Of a stretch of 64,000 bases of DNA, positions 46,921 to 58,890 are shown piece after piece. Source of the stretch: Mytilus trossulus (taxonomy: Eukaryota > Mollusca > Bivalvia > Mytilida > Mytilidae); the NCBI RefSeq assembly GCF_036588685.1, contig NC_086376.1:11981911-12045910 (forward strand), written 5' to 3'. Under the pieces are notes generated by a model, which was given only the letters and a program-made list of their open reading frames with translations, was not told the DNA's origin and did no database searches. How positions within the stretch are numbered: the first letter of the stretch is position 1; each line of letters opens with the position of its first letter. The translations under genes were made by a program, and so were the position numbers.

Positions 46921-48609
46921 TTTTTTTAAAACATTGTAATTTGACAAAATATTGAAACATACGTCCGGTATGTTAAACCTTTCTAACAAGATATCATTCA
47001 AATACCATTGTCGACAACCAATCTAATTGCTAAAGATAACGTTGATAAATTTACACTTAACCATGTTAGGCTATAAATAACATTGAATATCTCGTTGCTC
47101 CCAAATGAACTTTGAGATTTACAGTAGAAGATAGTGAATACCAATAATCATAAATATAAGTTTTCGCCGTTCGTCGCGAGATAACCACGAGTGGTCAGAT
47201 GAAAACACATCATATAGACTTAACCGGACTCATAACGATAACGTAATATTATAGGTAAGATAAGTATTTCTATTTAATATATATATTTTTTATCAAAAAA
47301 GGCTTAAGCCTCCTTGTTTAAAACATTATCGGTATTTATCTTTAACAAACTATCCATATACTTCAAATATAGTATCCTTGCTTTCACTTTATTCATATTA
47401 AAAATATGTAACTAATATCCTTTCTTTCACTATCCATAATGCAAATATAGTAACATTTCTTCCACTAACCATACTTCAATTAAATATCCTTTCTTTCAAT
47501 ATCCATACTATATATGATTGTTGTAAGACAAAAATGACAAAATTGAATTTTGTCTAACAAAAGTGAATTTTGAATAAAAATCGGCGCAAATGCAAAACGC
47601 CGAATTTTGTCTCACAAGAGTCAATTTTGTCTCACAAAATTGAATCTTGGAGACCAAATTGACTCTTGTCTCACACAATTGACTTTTGTGTTTTAATTTC
47701 CATAAGATGGTAACAAAAGTCAATTGTGTATGCAAATAAGTTTATATTTGCAAACCTTTTTGACAAAATTGACTTTTGTCCTAACAAAAATGAATTTTGT
47801 CATCACAAAATTGAAGTTCTCATAAAACAAGTCTGTATCACATAGTTTAAGTAAGACAGAAATGATTTTGTAATGATAGAATTGAATTTTGTACAAAACC
47901 ACAAGAGTCCCATTCGGCGCCCCGTATTGAGGGTTACTTTATTTTATTAATATCTTTTAACTTAGTTTTACGATGCAAATCATTAAGTATACACCACCGT
48001 GACATATCATGCGAGTAACAGTTTATAAGAAGGCATAATAACAAATCAAATATGATACGGTGCATTAATTATGCCATGGATATATATATATATATTGTGA
48101 AATGATCCGAGAATTTTTATTTTTTTAAATCATTTTTATACGAAGATTCAAATATATTTCAAATCAAACTCTAAGGTTAAACGTCGGAACTTAAATAGGA
48201 TGTATATATATCAGTGCCAGCTGAGACGGTAAGGTTAAGATAGGGAACACGGGGGGGGGGGGGGGGGGGGCACAACTAAAAGAACATTTAAGTGAACAGC
48301 AGTAAATAAAACACATGGAATGCATCAATGAAAATGTGAAAGATGTGGCATTACAGTATTGAAGATAAGTAAATTATTCATATCTATTAAGTAAACATAG
48401 TTCATATCATACAATTATATAATTAAAAATATACACATTGATGTAAAACAAATAATACTGCTTAGATCTTATTATGCTTCCTTGCTGCACTTTTGACATG
48501 AAACCCATCAAATCATTTTAAGGCATTATCTTCGATTGCTGGGTTAGTCTCATTATGATACATTTTGTCTCTTTATAAAAATTCATTCAAACAAATGGTA
48601 TTACATAAT
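46921..48609. other. Spacer between the two transposon copies
   Basis: AT-rich DNA without a gene. 47340-47515 holds three or four degenerate units of ACTATCCATACTTCAAAT plus TATCCTTTCTTTC. A G run of about 18 lies at 48251-48270. Confidence 0.5.
47519..47900. repeat. Lattice of direct and inverted ACAAAATTGACTTTTGT words
   Basis: About 15 overlapping words of the type GACAAAATTGA, CAATTTTGTCTCACAA and ACTTTTGTC occur in both orientations, interrupted by a small hairpin (CGGCG...CGCCG near 47582-47612). It looks like a degenerated array of short palindromic units. Confidence 0.65.
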
Positions 48610-51306
48610 CAGTGTATGTAAAGTGCGGATCCTAAACTATAATTTTTACTGTATATGCCAGAAATTTTTGATGTAGAATGATAAATAAACAGACGACTTT
48701 TCTTTTATTTTTGAAGAAAATGAAGAAAATTAGTTAAAAAGTATATCTTAAGAAACACATAATACTAATAAAACAAAGTATGAGATGCGAACGGGTTTTT
48801 TTCGCACCTAAATCCAAAAAGCTGTGAAATATATACCAAAATAGGTGAATATTTAGGACATTTCACGAACAGATCGTGCAAGTGTTTTATAACTAACAGG
48901 TAAGATGTTGTTGCAGTAAAAATATTCATTTCAACACAATTATTAAAGTTGTATAACGTAGAATAGGTTTTGTCATTCAGTTTCTTCATATTGAACTGAA
49001 ATCCACTATGATGCTTTCTTTATGCGAATCATGTTTACTGTCGAATAATGATACTTTCATTTTCACTGTAGAGCGATTCATCATTATTGTATATGCGGCG
49101 CATTTTCACTGTATGATATATTTATTTTTTCATCTATTACAGCGTATTTTTTTAAGCATGTAAAGCAAGACTTTAGTTAGCGTGCTTGCTTTTTTTTCGT
49201 ACAATCATTATGATAACACCCAATTTAACTCAAATATAATAAGTATATAAATACAGGTTAATTAAACTATGTCGATACATATTGTTTAAAGATGTCAATC
49301 TTATTTACAAAGTTTGTATAAACAATTATACAAACTAAGCAAGCAAGTCAACCAAAGTTTTGCTTTACATTCATTAGGAAATTAGCTGTAAAGCCGTAAT
49401 TTAGCCGACTTGCGCAAACAATAGATAGAGTAAGAGACGGATTTGATAAAATTTTACTTACGGAGGAAAGTTTGGTTTTAAAACACTCTAAATAAATTCA
49501 ATAGAAATAACATTTATTTCAATGGTATTCAATTTAATTTCTCATAAATCGTATAGAGATCTTTATCCTTGTTTTTTTTTATCCATTTCCATATCCTTGT
49601 TTTTTTTATCCATTTCCATGACACCTCACCACTAATTACGTACATCTTGATATAGATTGAATCGTTGGTTTTCCCGTTTAAAGGTTTTACACTGGGGCCC
49701 TTTATAACTTGCTGTTCGGTGTGAGCCAAGACTCCACGTTAAAGACCGTATTTTGACGTATAAAGGTATACTTTTATAAATTGTGACTCGGATGGAGAGT
49801 TGTCTCATTGTCACATATAACATCTTATCTATCTGTGGCTCAGACCGAAACGAGACGGGATAAAAGATAAAAAAACACGTGCACACTTTTTAAATATATT
49901 TATAATGGGCTTAATATGAGTCAGAAAAGAGTAGAATAATGGGTCGCGTTTGGGTAAGCCGATTTTTTTGTAAGCGTGACACGTGAAAATCAAATGATCG
50001 TGTCGTAAAAACGAGAAATAAAGTATAGCGGGACACGGAAAATTTCAAAAAATGAAAACTACATAGTACAAGCGGGATACGGAAATCTAACAAAGCAGTA
50101 AGCGGGATCAGGGATCAGACCCCCCCCACCAATGAGACCCCAGAATAAGATATTTTTTTTATCTTCATCCTATTGTTACAGTCATGCCTTCAATAACAAA
50201 TGTATCCCATGCATGCATTTTTATATTTTTGGTCCCTTTTTCAAGTTTGTGGTCTCCAAATTTATAGACAAAAGACCTTATGGATATTTGGGGTTCTTTG
50301 ACATGCTGAATCTAACCTTGAATCCAGTTTGGGGATTTTTAACCAAGTTACCATAATATAGCCTACATAGAGGTCCAAAGGGTCTAAGATCATCAAACAT
50401 GAATTGTAGCATGCATGTCGTGTACAATTACCCAACTTGATGTGCATTGTTTGACCTCTGTTGTAGTATCTACTCGCGGATCTAGAAATTTTTATAAGTA
50501 GGGGTCCAATGACTGCCTTAGAGGGAGCCCGCTCCAGTGATTCCATATAAAAGTAACCAAATGTTTTCCCAAAAAGGGGGCAACCCCCTGTCCCCTAAAT
50601 CCTCCTCTGGTATCGAGCTGTCCATTACGGATATTTTTTTTTGCATCAAGGGTGCTCTACTTCACGTACCAATGCAAACAAAAAAGTTCGCCCACACACC
50701 TCACATTTCATGTTTTAATGACTGTGGATGATTTATGTCACATACCGTCAAAAAAATACACAAATATCTTTTAATTCTTTTTTTAAATCAAGGAAAAACG
50801 TAATTTGAAGAATACAATATGACATTTGTTACAAGTTTGAAAAGCTATATATTTGATAAAGAATGAATGAGGAGTTTGTATTTTAATTTGAAAATACATT
50901 TATCATAAATTCTAAAGTCATCAACTAAGTTTTTCATTTGTTTCAAGTGCATTTATCACATAATTCTACAATAAAAATTCCTCGCATCTTCGAAAATTCC
51001 ATATCAGAAATGACTGCACTAACAGTGATAATTCATCGCATCTATAGTTAAAATGGATCGCTTTCAATAATCGATATGCTATATTATGTTGCTTTTATAA
51101 CACTTATTTGAAATTTAATGCTATGTTTGTACATAATAAAGACATTTCACAATGAAAATATGTAAAAACTTTCCTTCAAATCAATCAATTTGGTATTTTC
51201 AAAACGTAAACAAATACAGTTTTCCCATGATCCTTTATTCTACAATAGACATACCCGCATATGACAGTGAAAATGAACTAGCTGAATTCGCACTTTATAT
51301 ACACTG
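48610..51306 (+). mobile_element. Composite TIR transposon, copy B (complete)
   Basis: 2,697 bp with termini CAGTGTATGTAAAGTGCGGA and, inverted, CAGTGTATATAAAGTGCGAA. The 5-base direct repeat ATAAT flanks both ends (48605-48609 and 51307-51311). Subterminal words such as CATATGACAGTGAAAATGA and CATATACAGTAAAAATG recur near both ends and inside. The body contains an old interspersed repeat (49650-49830) and a stretch with GACCCTTTGGACC like that in the repeat at 61363. Short open frames (about 70 codons, shared with copy A and starting MKKLNDKTYS) differ mainly by amino-acid-changing substitutions. No transposase is seen. Confidence 0.85.
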
Positions 51307-51311
51307 ATAAT

Positions 51312-52200
51312 GGCCGGATATAATATTGATTGTACTTGCACGATTGTCCAATAGAAAGAATCAAAAGGTGTTGATTGTTTTCATGTGTGTGTGTGTGTGT
51401 GTGTGTGTAGGTTATTCTCCGTCATTATGTTTGTATGTTTTTGTTCGACGGCGATAACTTGACCAAAAACTGAACTATCAGGCAGTTTACGGAAAAAACG
51501 AATGTTTATGGATCCAAAAAATCGATGACTAGGTTAGTAAAAACTTATTAACATATTATTGATTATCGGATATGTTGTATTAAATACCCGGATGAAACCA
51601 TTCAGACGTTGGTTATACTGTCAGCTAGTGTTCCCATGGTACCGTTAATACAAACCCGTTTGATCTCTGCACTGATTGGAAGAAACATAACCCTTATTCT
51701 TCAACATTACATATAAAATGTTAATATAGGTAGGACAAAATGTTCACCTTCGTCAGCTGTATAACAATGTATAATCCAAGCTTACTACCAGCTCTTTTAA
51801 ATTGAATTATATATATGAACCCTCGTTTTAAATTGAATATTTCTCAATTTAATTTTAAGTTGAATATTTCTGGTTTCAAATGTTTCTTTTTTCTTAAATA
51901 TAATGTTCCTATATTTCAAATACCCAAAGAGATTATAGATTTACTATTTTGCAACTTAATCCGATAGCTGTCAAAAGCGTGAAAGATGAAACATGTATCT
52001 AACACTCGAACTACAAAAGCATTTTTTTTTATAAAGTTTAGCCGGAGGACAATAATCCTATTATTATTACATAGCATTGGACAATTATATTTATATTTTA
52101 TAAGAGCCTTTTATACTGTTTTTATAACCTTTTTGTTTGGAAACTGTTGATGGGACAGTCTTCCCCTTGCTTTCAAGCTGTAAACTTAATAAATTTGTAC
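51312..52200. other. No gene; (GT)n microsatellite
   Basis: A (GT)n run of about 24 bases lies at 51384-51408. The rest is AT-rich and unrecognised. Confidence 0.6.
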
Positions 52201-52994
52201 ATGTTCCAGACCATATGAGTATTTGGACCGTACGCGTACGGTCCGGACCGTATACGTGTACTCGTACGGTCCGACCATACGCGTACGGTCCGACCATACG
52301 CATACGGTCGGCCGCCGTATGAGTATACGCGTACGGTCCAGCTGACCATACATGTTCTGCGATCATATTGGTTAAATTCAAACTAACATTTTATCAAAAT
52401 CTTAATTTTATATATTTATTTATATAAAGTGTTATCATTACAATTACATGGGTAAAGTGAATAAGCTAACAATTGAAATTAGATATTTGTTTAATTGTAT
52501 ATCAGTGAATTCTGTTTTGTTACTTTGGCCCAAGGTGACACTTGCTTCTACAAAGAACATTTTTTTTTTTTTAGATTTACATGTTGTGTTCATACATGTT
52601 CCTTTGCGTTCTCATTTTTTTTTGTAAATTTCATAAATATTCGGAAACAATTGTCCTCCCACATTATGTTTACTTCCGATAACTTCAATTTTAATGACCA
52701 TACTGGGCTGCAAATAATGATTAAATACAGTAGATTAACAGATTACAAGCGTAAATTTTTCAAATAGTTAGAATATTTAGTTTTTATGTCAATTACTGTT
52801 GAACTTTTAATATTAATTTGAGACACAAGTTGATCTGTCATATACATTTATATCTAATAAACTTGACCAATTTCTTAATATTAGTCAGACCGTACGCGTA
52901 CGGTCCGATCGTATGCGTATATTGAAAAAATTACGCATACGGTCCAGACCGTACATTTACGCGTACGGTCCAAATACTCATACGGTCTGGAACA
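52201..52994. mobile_element. Approximately 800-bp element with TIRs built of CGTACGCGTACG palindromes
   Basis: The outer ends are inverted: ATGTTCCAGACCATATGAGT at the left and, inverted, ATGTTCCAGACCGTATGAGT at the right, then ATTTGGACCGTACGCGTA on both. Inside each end are several palindromes related to GGACCGTACGCGTACGGTCC, about five on the left (52226-52340) and three or four on the right (52886-52975). The middle 500 bp is plain AT-rich DNA. No transposase frame. Flanking target duplication is not clear. Confidence 0.75.
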
Positions 52995-53343
52995 TATATA
53001 CAGTATAGTATACGGTCTTGCGTTTAAAGCAGTTATAGTGTCAATTATTATAGACCTACAGACTAAAAATGTAACCCGTGTCGAAGTTCACGGACTTATA
53101 CCGGAAATTCACGGGGTTATAATTAGAAAAAAATACACGTGTTTACTGTGATTTTGTTGTCTATTTTATATTGTGTTTTACAGTCCTGCACAGGAAGACC
53201 ACATTACCGTGTATGCAATATAGGAACATAAATTTTCCAAGAATGGTTGATGACTGCGGAACACATATGTTTACGGTTGATAGTTAAATAACACAGAACC
53301 ATAAAGTTCTAAAAATCTGCTTTATAAATGTATATTTACTAAA
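52995..53343. other. Upstream region of the fucosyltransferase
   Basis: Contains a small direct repeat (GTTCACGGACTTATA and ATTCACGGGGTTATA). No TATA box or other promoter signal could be assigned with confidence. Confidence 0.35.
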
Positions 53344-54519
53344 ATGACAAGATGGTCTGAACACTGTTGTAACATATTTTGTAGATACAAGACATACTAT
53401 CTCGTATTTGCGATAATCATGTCAACGATCATATTGTTTTATCTGGACAAATCATATACCCTCTTACCAAGTTTCGCTACCAGTCAGTTTTACAATACAG
53501 ATGAGCAATACCTAGAAATATATGACGACACGGTACTTCTAAATAAAACAAAAAGGATTGTTCTTTTGTGGACTACGTTTTTTAAAAGTATGCACTGGGA
53601 ACGTGAAATTAGGAAAAGATTCATGACTTGTAACAAACAATGTGAAGTGACATCGGACAGAAAACGTCAAAAGGAAGCCGATGCTTTATTATTCCATCAT
53701 GGAGATTTAAACCAGAAAGACCTTCCGCCTTTTCGTGTTATAAAACAACCATGGATTTTGTTTACTTTGGAACCAACAACGTTGATACAGGGTAATATGA
53801 ATTGGTGGGGTAAAATATTTAATTGGACCATGTCCTACAGGACTTATTCCACTATATTCAATCCTTATGGTTACTATGTAAATAACAGCAATGTAAAACC
53901 AGTCGAAAACAGTAAAGTTGACTATAAAAACCGCACAAAGGACATGATGGCGGTTATCAGTCGTTGCCATGACGATGCAAGACGTTATAAAATTATTCAT
54001 GAGTTATCCAAGCACTTTCAGGTTGATGTATATGGACATTGTAGTCGTAAGAAATTAAAATGTGACTACCACGACAAATTTTATTGTCTTGATCCTAAAG
54101 AGATAAAGAGATATAAATTCAGACTTGCTTTTGAAAATGGATACTGTCGAGATTACATCACAGAAAAATATTGGAGCTCACTATTGCAGGATATCATTCC
54201 TATAGTAAACTGGAAAGAGCACCAGAACAACGGCCATGTTGTGCCTTACTCATATATAAATATTTATGATTTTAAAAATCTTACAACTGCAATACAATAT
54301 ATAAAAAATGTTAGCAACAATGAGTCCTTGTATGATTCGTTCTACGAGTGGAAACGTTCATATAAGGCCGTCTCATCGATGTACAGTGGATTCTGTCGAT
54401 TGTGTGATAGATTACACCAACCCTTTCATCTACAAGTTTATAAAGACTTAGAGAAATGGTTCAAAGATGATACTTGTGGTAAACACAATGTAAGTATCAT
54501 ACTCGATCATTGGTTTTAA
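53344..54519 (+). CDS. Alpha-1,3-fucosyltransferase (GT10), single exon
   Basis: 391 residues without an intron; the ATG is preceded by AAA (A at -3). Topology is that of a Golgi type II enzyme: short cytosolic tail, membrane anchor at 18-34 (YYLVFAIIMSTIILFYL), stem, then the catalytic domain. GT10 landmarks: ILFTLEPT at 138-145, FNWTMSYR at 159-166, IFNPYGYY, and the GDP-fucose-binding block FRLAFENGYCRDYITEKYW at 259-277, then VPYSYINIYDF. Sequons lie at N67, N160, N180, N196, N312, N322, N326 and N382. The enzyme would move fucose from GDP-fucose to N-acetylglucosamine on N- or O-glycans or, as often in invertebrates, to the N-glycan core; the acceptor cannot be told from sequence. No canonical AATAAA lies between the stop and the satellite that begins about 150 bases later. 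Confidence 0.95.
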   Translation: MTRWSEHCCNIFCRYKTYYLVFAIIMSTIILFYLDKSYTLLPSFATSQFYNTDEQYLEIYDDTVLLNKTKRIVLLWTTFFKSMHWEREIRKRFMTCNKQCEVTSDRKRQKEADALLFHHGDLNQKDLPPFRVIKQPWILFTLEPTTLIQGNMNWWGKIFNWTMSYRTYSTIFNPYGYYVNNSNVKPVENSKVDYKNRTKDMMAVISRCHDDARRYKIIHELSKHFQVDVYGHCSRKKLKCDYHDKFYCLDPKEIKRYKFRLAFENGYCRDYITEKYWSSLLQDIIPIVNWKEHQNNGHVVPYSYINIYDFKNLTTAIQYIKNVSNNESLYDSFYEWKRSYKAVSSMYSGFCRLCDRLHQPFHLQVYKDLEKWFKDDTCGKHNVSIILDHWF

Positions 54520-54671
54520 TTTGGAGGAACGAAAAAAAGGTGCGAAAAGTATACTGTATAATATCTCTTTATTATAAAAACTATGAAATGGCACTTTAAA
54601 TGATTTTATTTTCATGATGTACCTTCATCAGAAACGTGTTAGCATAAACATTTGAACGCCAGAAATGTATA

Positions 54672-56455
54672 AATACGTAGAAACGTTAGGGGCTATATGA
54701 GCACTATCCTAATAAGTAGTAGATACAATACGTAGACACGTTAGGGGCTATATGAGCACTATCCTAGAATAAGTAGTAGATACAATACGTAGACACGTTA
54801 GGGGCTATATGAGCACTATCCTAGAATAAGTAGTAGATACAATACGTAGAAACGTTAGGGGCTATATGAGCACTATCCTAATAAGTAGTAGATACAATAC
54901 GTAGAAACGTTAGGGGCTATATGAACACTATCCTAATAAGTAGTAGCTACAATACGTAGAAACGTTAGGGGCTATATGAGCACTATCCTATAATAAGTAG
55001 TAGATACAATACGTAGAAACGTTAGGGGCTATATGAACACTATCCTAATAAGTAGTAGATACAATACGTAGAAACGTTAGGGGCTATATGAGCAATATCC
55101 TAATAAGTAGTAGATACAATACGTAGAAACGTTAGGGGCTATATGAGCACTATCCTATAATAAGTAGTAGATACAATACGTAGAAACGTTAGGGGCTATA
55201 TGAACACTATCCTAATAAGTAGTAGCTACAATACGTAGAAACGTTAGGGGCTATATGAGCACTATCATAATAAGTAGTAGATACAATACGTAGAAACGTT
55301 AGGGGCTATATGAACACTATCCTAATAAGTAGTAGATACAATACGTAGAAACGTTAGGGGCTATATGAGCAATATCCTAATAAGTAGTAGATACAATACG
55401 TAGAAACGTTAGGGGCTATATGAGCACTATTCTTATAAGTAGTAGATACAATACGTAGAAACGTTAGGGGCTATATGAACACTATCCTAATAAGTAGTAG
55501 ATACAATACGTAGAAACGTTAGGGGCTATATGAGCACTATCCTAGAATAAGTAGTAGATACAATACGTAGAAACGTTAGGAGCTATATGAGCACTATCCT
55601 AATAAGTAGTAGATACAATACGTAGAAACGTTAGGGGCTACATGAGCACTATTCTTATAAGTAGTAGATACAATACGTAGAAACGTTAGGGGCTATATGA
55701 ACACTATCCTAATAAGTAGTAGATACAATACGTAGAAACGTTAGGGGCTATATGAGCACTATCCTATAATAAGTAGTAGATACAATACGTAGAAACGTTA
55801 GGGGCTATATGAGCACTATCCTATAATAAGTAGTAGATACAATACGTAGAAACGTTAGGGGCTATATGAGCACTATCCTATAATAAGTAGTAGATACAAT
55901 ACGTAGAAACGTTAGGGGCTATATGAGCACTATCCTATAATAAGTAGTAGATACAATACGTAGAAACGTTAGGGGCTATATGAGCACTATCCTAATAAGT
56001 AGTAGCTACAATACGTAGAAACGTTAGGGGCTATATGAGCACTATCATAATAAGTAGTAGATACAATACGTAGAAACGTTAGGGGCTATATGAGCACTAT
56101 CCTATAATAAGTAGTAGATACAATACGTAGAAACGTTAGGGGCTATATGAGCACTATCATAATAAGTAGTAGATACAATACGTAGAAACGTTAGGGGCTA
56201 TATGAGCACTATCATAATAAGTAGTAGATACAATACGTAGAAACGTTAGGGGCTATATGAGCACTATCCTATAATAAGTAGTAGATACAATACGTAGAAA
56301 CGTTAGGGGCTATATGAGCACTATCATAATAAGTAGTAGATACAATACGTAGAAACGTTAGGGGCTATATGAGCACTATCCTATAATAAGTAGTAGATAC
56401 AATACGTAGAAACGTTAGGGGCTATATGAGCAATATCCTAATAAGTAGTAGCTAT
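54672..56455. repeat. Satellite array, 32 units of 55 or 57 bp
   Basis: The unit contains AATACGTAGAAACGTTAGGG, CTATATGAGCACTATCC and AATAAGTAGTAGATAC. I counted 32 occurrences of the ACGTTAGG word. Units differ mainly in a CCTAATAAG / CCTATAATAAG / CATAATAAG segment, in GAGC versus GAAC, and in GTAGATAC versus GTAGCTAC. The first units carry GTAGACACG instead of GTAGAAACG. No coding potential. Confidence 0.95.
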
Positions 56456-56837
56456 ATGACCAAAAGCTGAAATCATCTTTGCTTTGTTATATTAATAATG
56501 ATTGGTGTACAAAGCGCGCGTCATCCCTTTTCTGAATTCTCGTTTGCGCTCGTCTTAATTGAATAAGCTCTAATAATTCAATAAATCCAACAAATTCGAA
56601 CAGTATGATAATTAATATTCAAACTATTTAATTTCCTATTTCTGAGTCGTCATTTGTATGCCCTTGAAGTTATTCTCTCGTTCTTTTGATCTTAATGCAT
56701 ATCAGCTGTCAATCAAACTGTTGAAAAAGCAACTTGTAGACAAGTTAAATTTTTGTATGTAAATTTATGTTCACTTCTTTTACAGCTTTTTGATGGTGCA
56801 TTTAGACATATTGACAGATATTTGTTCAACAACCTCC
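56456..56837. other. Spacer between two tandem arrays
   Basis: Nothing recognised. Confidence 0.4.
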
Positions 56838-57245
56838 ACAGATAACAACAGTTACACAACAATAATTATACAGATAACAACAGTTAAATAATTATAATTA
56901 TTCCTCGTTCACAGATAACAACAGTTAAACAACTATAAGTATTCCTCGTTCACAGATAACAACAAATTAACAACTACAATTATTCCTCGTTCACAGATAA
57001 CAACAGTTTAACTACTGTAGTTATTCCTCTTCCACAGATACATAACAGCAGTTAAGCAACTATAATTATTCTTCGGCCACAGATAACAAGAGTTAAACAA
57101 TTATAATAATTCCTCGGCTACAGATAACAACAGTTAAACAACTATAATAATTATTGTTCCTCGTCCACAGATAACAAATTTTGAACAACTATAGGTATCC
57201 ATCGACCACAGATAACACCAGTTAAACAACTATAATTATTCCTCT
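56838..57245. repeat. Minisatellite of about 45-bp units
   Basis: About ten degenerate units of CACAGATAACAACAGTTAAA plus CAACTATAATTATTCCTCG, with small indels between units. Confidence 0.9.
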
Positions 57246-58479
57246 TAAGATTGTAAAATACGATTATTTGTCCGATAGGCAACATTAGAGGCAATTTTCG
57301 AGTTACAGGCTTTAGAAGGTTGACTTTTGGAAATTATAGAACAAATTATAAAACAGAATATTTTAGTCAATAAAATATAGGTGCAGGTGTTTTTTCTTAA
57401 CACCATTTCACTTTTATCCGTTGTCTATTAATTTTGCGCTATAAAATATATGTCTCGTCACAATGACCTGATATGATTACCAATGACATATCTCTACCAT
57501 GCAAATACCAAAACAACGCAGAAGTTTTTAGGTCAACGTATGGCCTTCAACAAATAATGAGCAAAACCCATACTGCATAAAATTTTCTTCGTTCCTTTAA
57601 TAGAATCCATGACCTCATGTTGGATGTCTTCAGACCTTACCCAACAACTAATAATAAGGAGACGTATATGCAGTGCTCATGAAATTGTCACAGGCAGACG
57701 TATACAAAGATTCTATAGACCTAATATTGTTGTATACTGAGTCTTTTAAATAAATCACATTAACCTCACATTATTATTATCAATGATCCATATGAATTAG
57801 GTCAAGGTCAGATGCCTGGATCAGTCAAATGAACATATATTCCTTACAATAATTCCACACACCAAATAGTGTTGACTTATTGTTATATTACTGTATCACG
57901 TAAATATAGAGCGGTTTTTCAGATTAAAGTATGTTAATATAGTTATGTTATTTTTAAAAGAATTTGTGAATTGTCATTCCGTGAAAATTTAACTCAGCAA
58001 AATGGCAATAAACCATGAAAATAATACAAGACATATGAAATCTGCAATCATTCCATACACTTATTAATATAGTTGACTTCGATTACAGATCAATAAGTTC
58101 AGGTCATACCTTGCAATGATTTCATATATGAATTATAGTTGAGTATCACTCACAATAAGCAAGAGAACCACAAAGTTAGAACAATATTTTGAAGCATACA
58201 CTCGACCGTGAAAATCAAGACATCATACCACATCTCATTATTGTTATATCAAGGACAACATAAATATGATAGACGCGAAGTTGGTACCATGAAAGATTTG
58301 TTAACCAAATATTAAGAATTAAGGTATTCTTCCTTTCGGTAACATTTAGCTTTATACAAACAGTTTACGCCACCACAGCCAGATAAGCATCTCTAAGATT
58401 TTCATTCTGCAACTTTTGATCACGGTCAGACAATGTTAACACTGCTTATATATAGAAATAAGAAGATTTATTTGAAATG
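57246..58479. other. AT-rich DNA, no gene recognised
   Basis: A short fragment at 57525-57560 (AGGTCAACGTATGGCCTTCAA) matches the TCTCCATCC repeat family. Otherwise nothing supported. Confidence 0.45.
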
Positions 58480-58660
58480 AGTGCCATGAAATCCAAGTCA
58501 CAATTTGTAAACAGTATAAACCATGATTATAGATCAAAGTACAGCTTTCAACACGGATCCTTGGCTCACACTGAACAGCAAGCTATAAAGGGACCAAAAT
58601 GACAAGCATAAAATCTTTAAAACGGGAAAACCAACAGTCTAATCTTTATAAAAAAATTGA
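58480..58660 (+). repeat. Copy of the TCTCCATCCGAGTCAC repeat family
   Basis: AAGTCACAATTTGTAAACAG, CAACACGGATCCTTGGCTC, TGAACAGCAAGCTATAAAGG and AAACGGGAAAACCAACAG match the copies embedded in the composite transposons. Confidence 0.7.
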
Positions 58661-58696
58661 AATACTAATGAACCACATCAACAAACAATAACCACT

Positions 58697-58876
58697 GAAC
58701 ATCAGGCTCCTGATTTAGGACAGGTGCAAACAAATGCAGCCGGTTTGAACGTTTACATCTATACCTATAAAGGTTTGAAGACAATGAACATCACGGGCTC
58801 CTGATTTAGAACAGGTGCAAACAAATGCAGCCGGTTTAAACGTTTACATCTATACCTATAAAGGTTTGATGACAAC
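58697..58876. repeat. Two-unit direct repeat, about 90 bp
   Basis: GGCTCCTGATTTAG, CAGGTGCAAACAAATGCAGC and ATCTATACCTATAAAGGTTT occur twice in the same order. Confidence 0.9.
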
Positions 58877-58890
58877 TAGGAAACACAAAC

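Noticed and set aside
52091..52381. Minus-strand frame with repeated YAYGRT-like text
   Set aside because: It is a translation of the palindrome cluster, not a protein.
54672..56455. Possible CRISPR-like array
   Set aside because: Units are contiguous tandem repeats without unique spacers, in a eukaryotic context.
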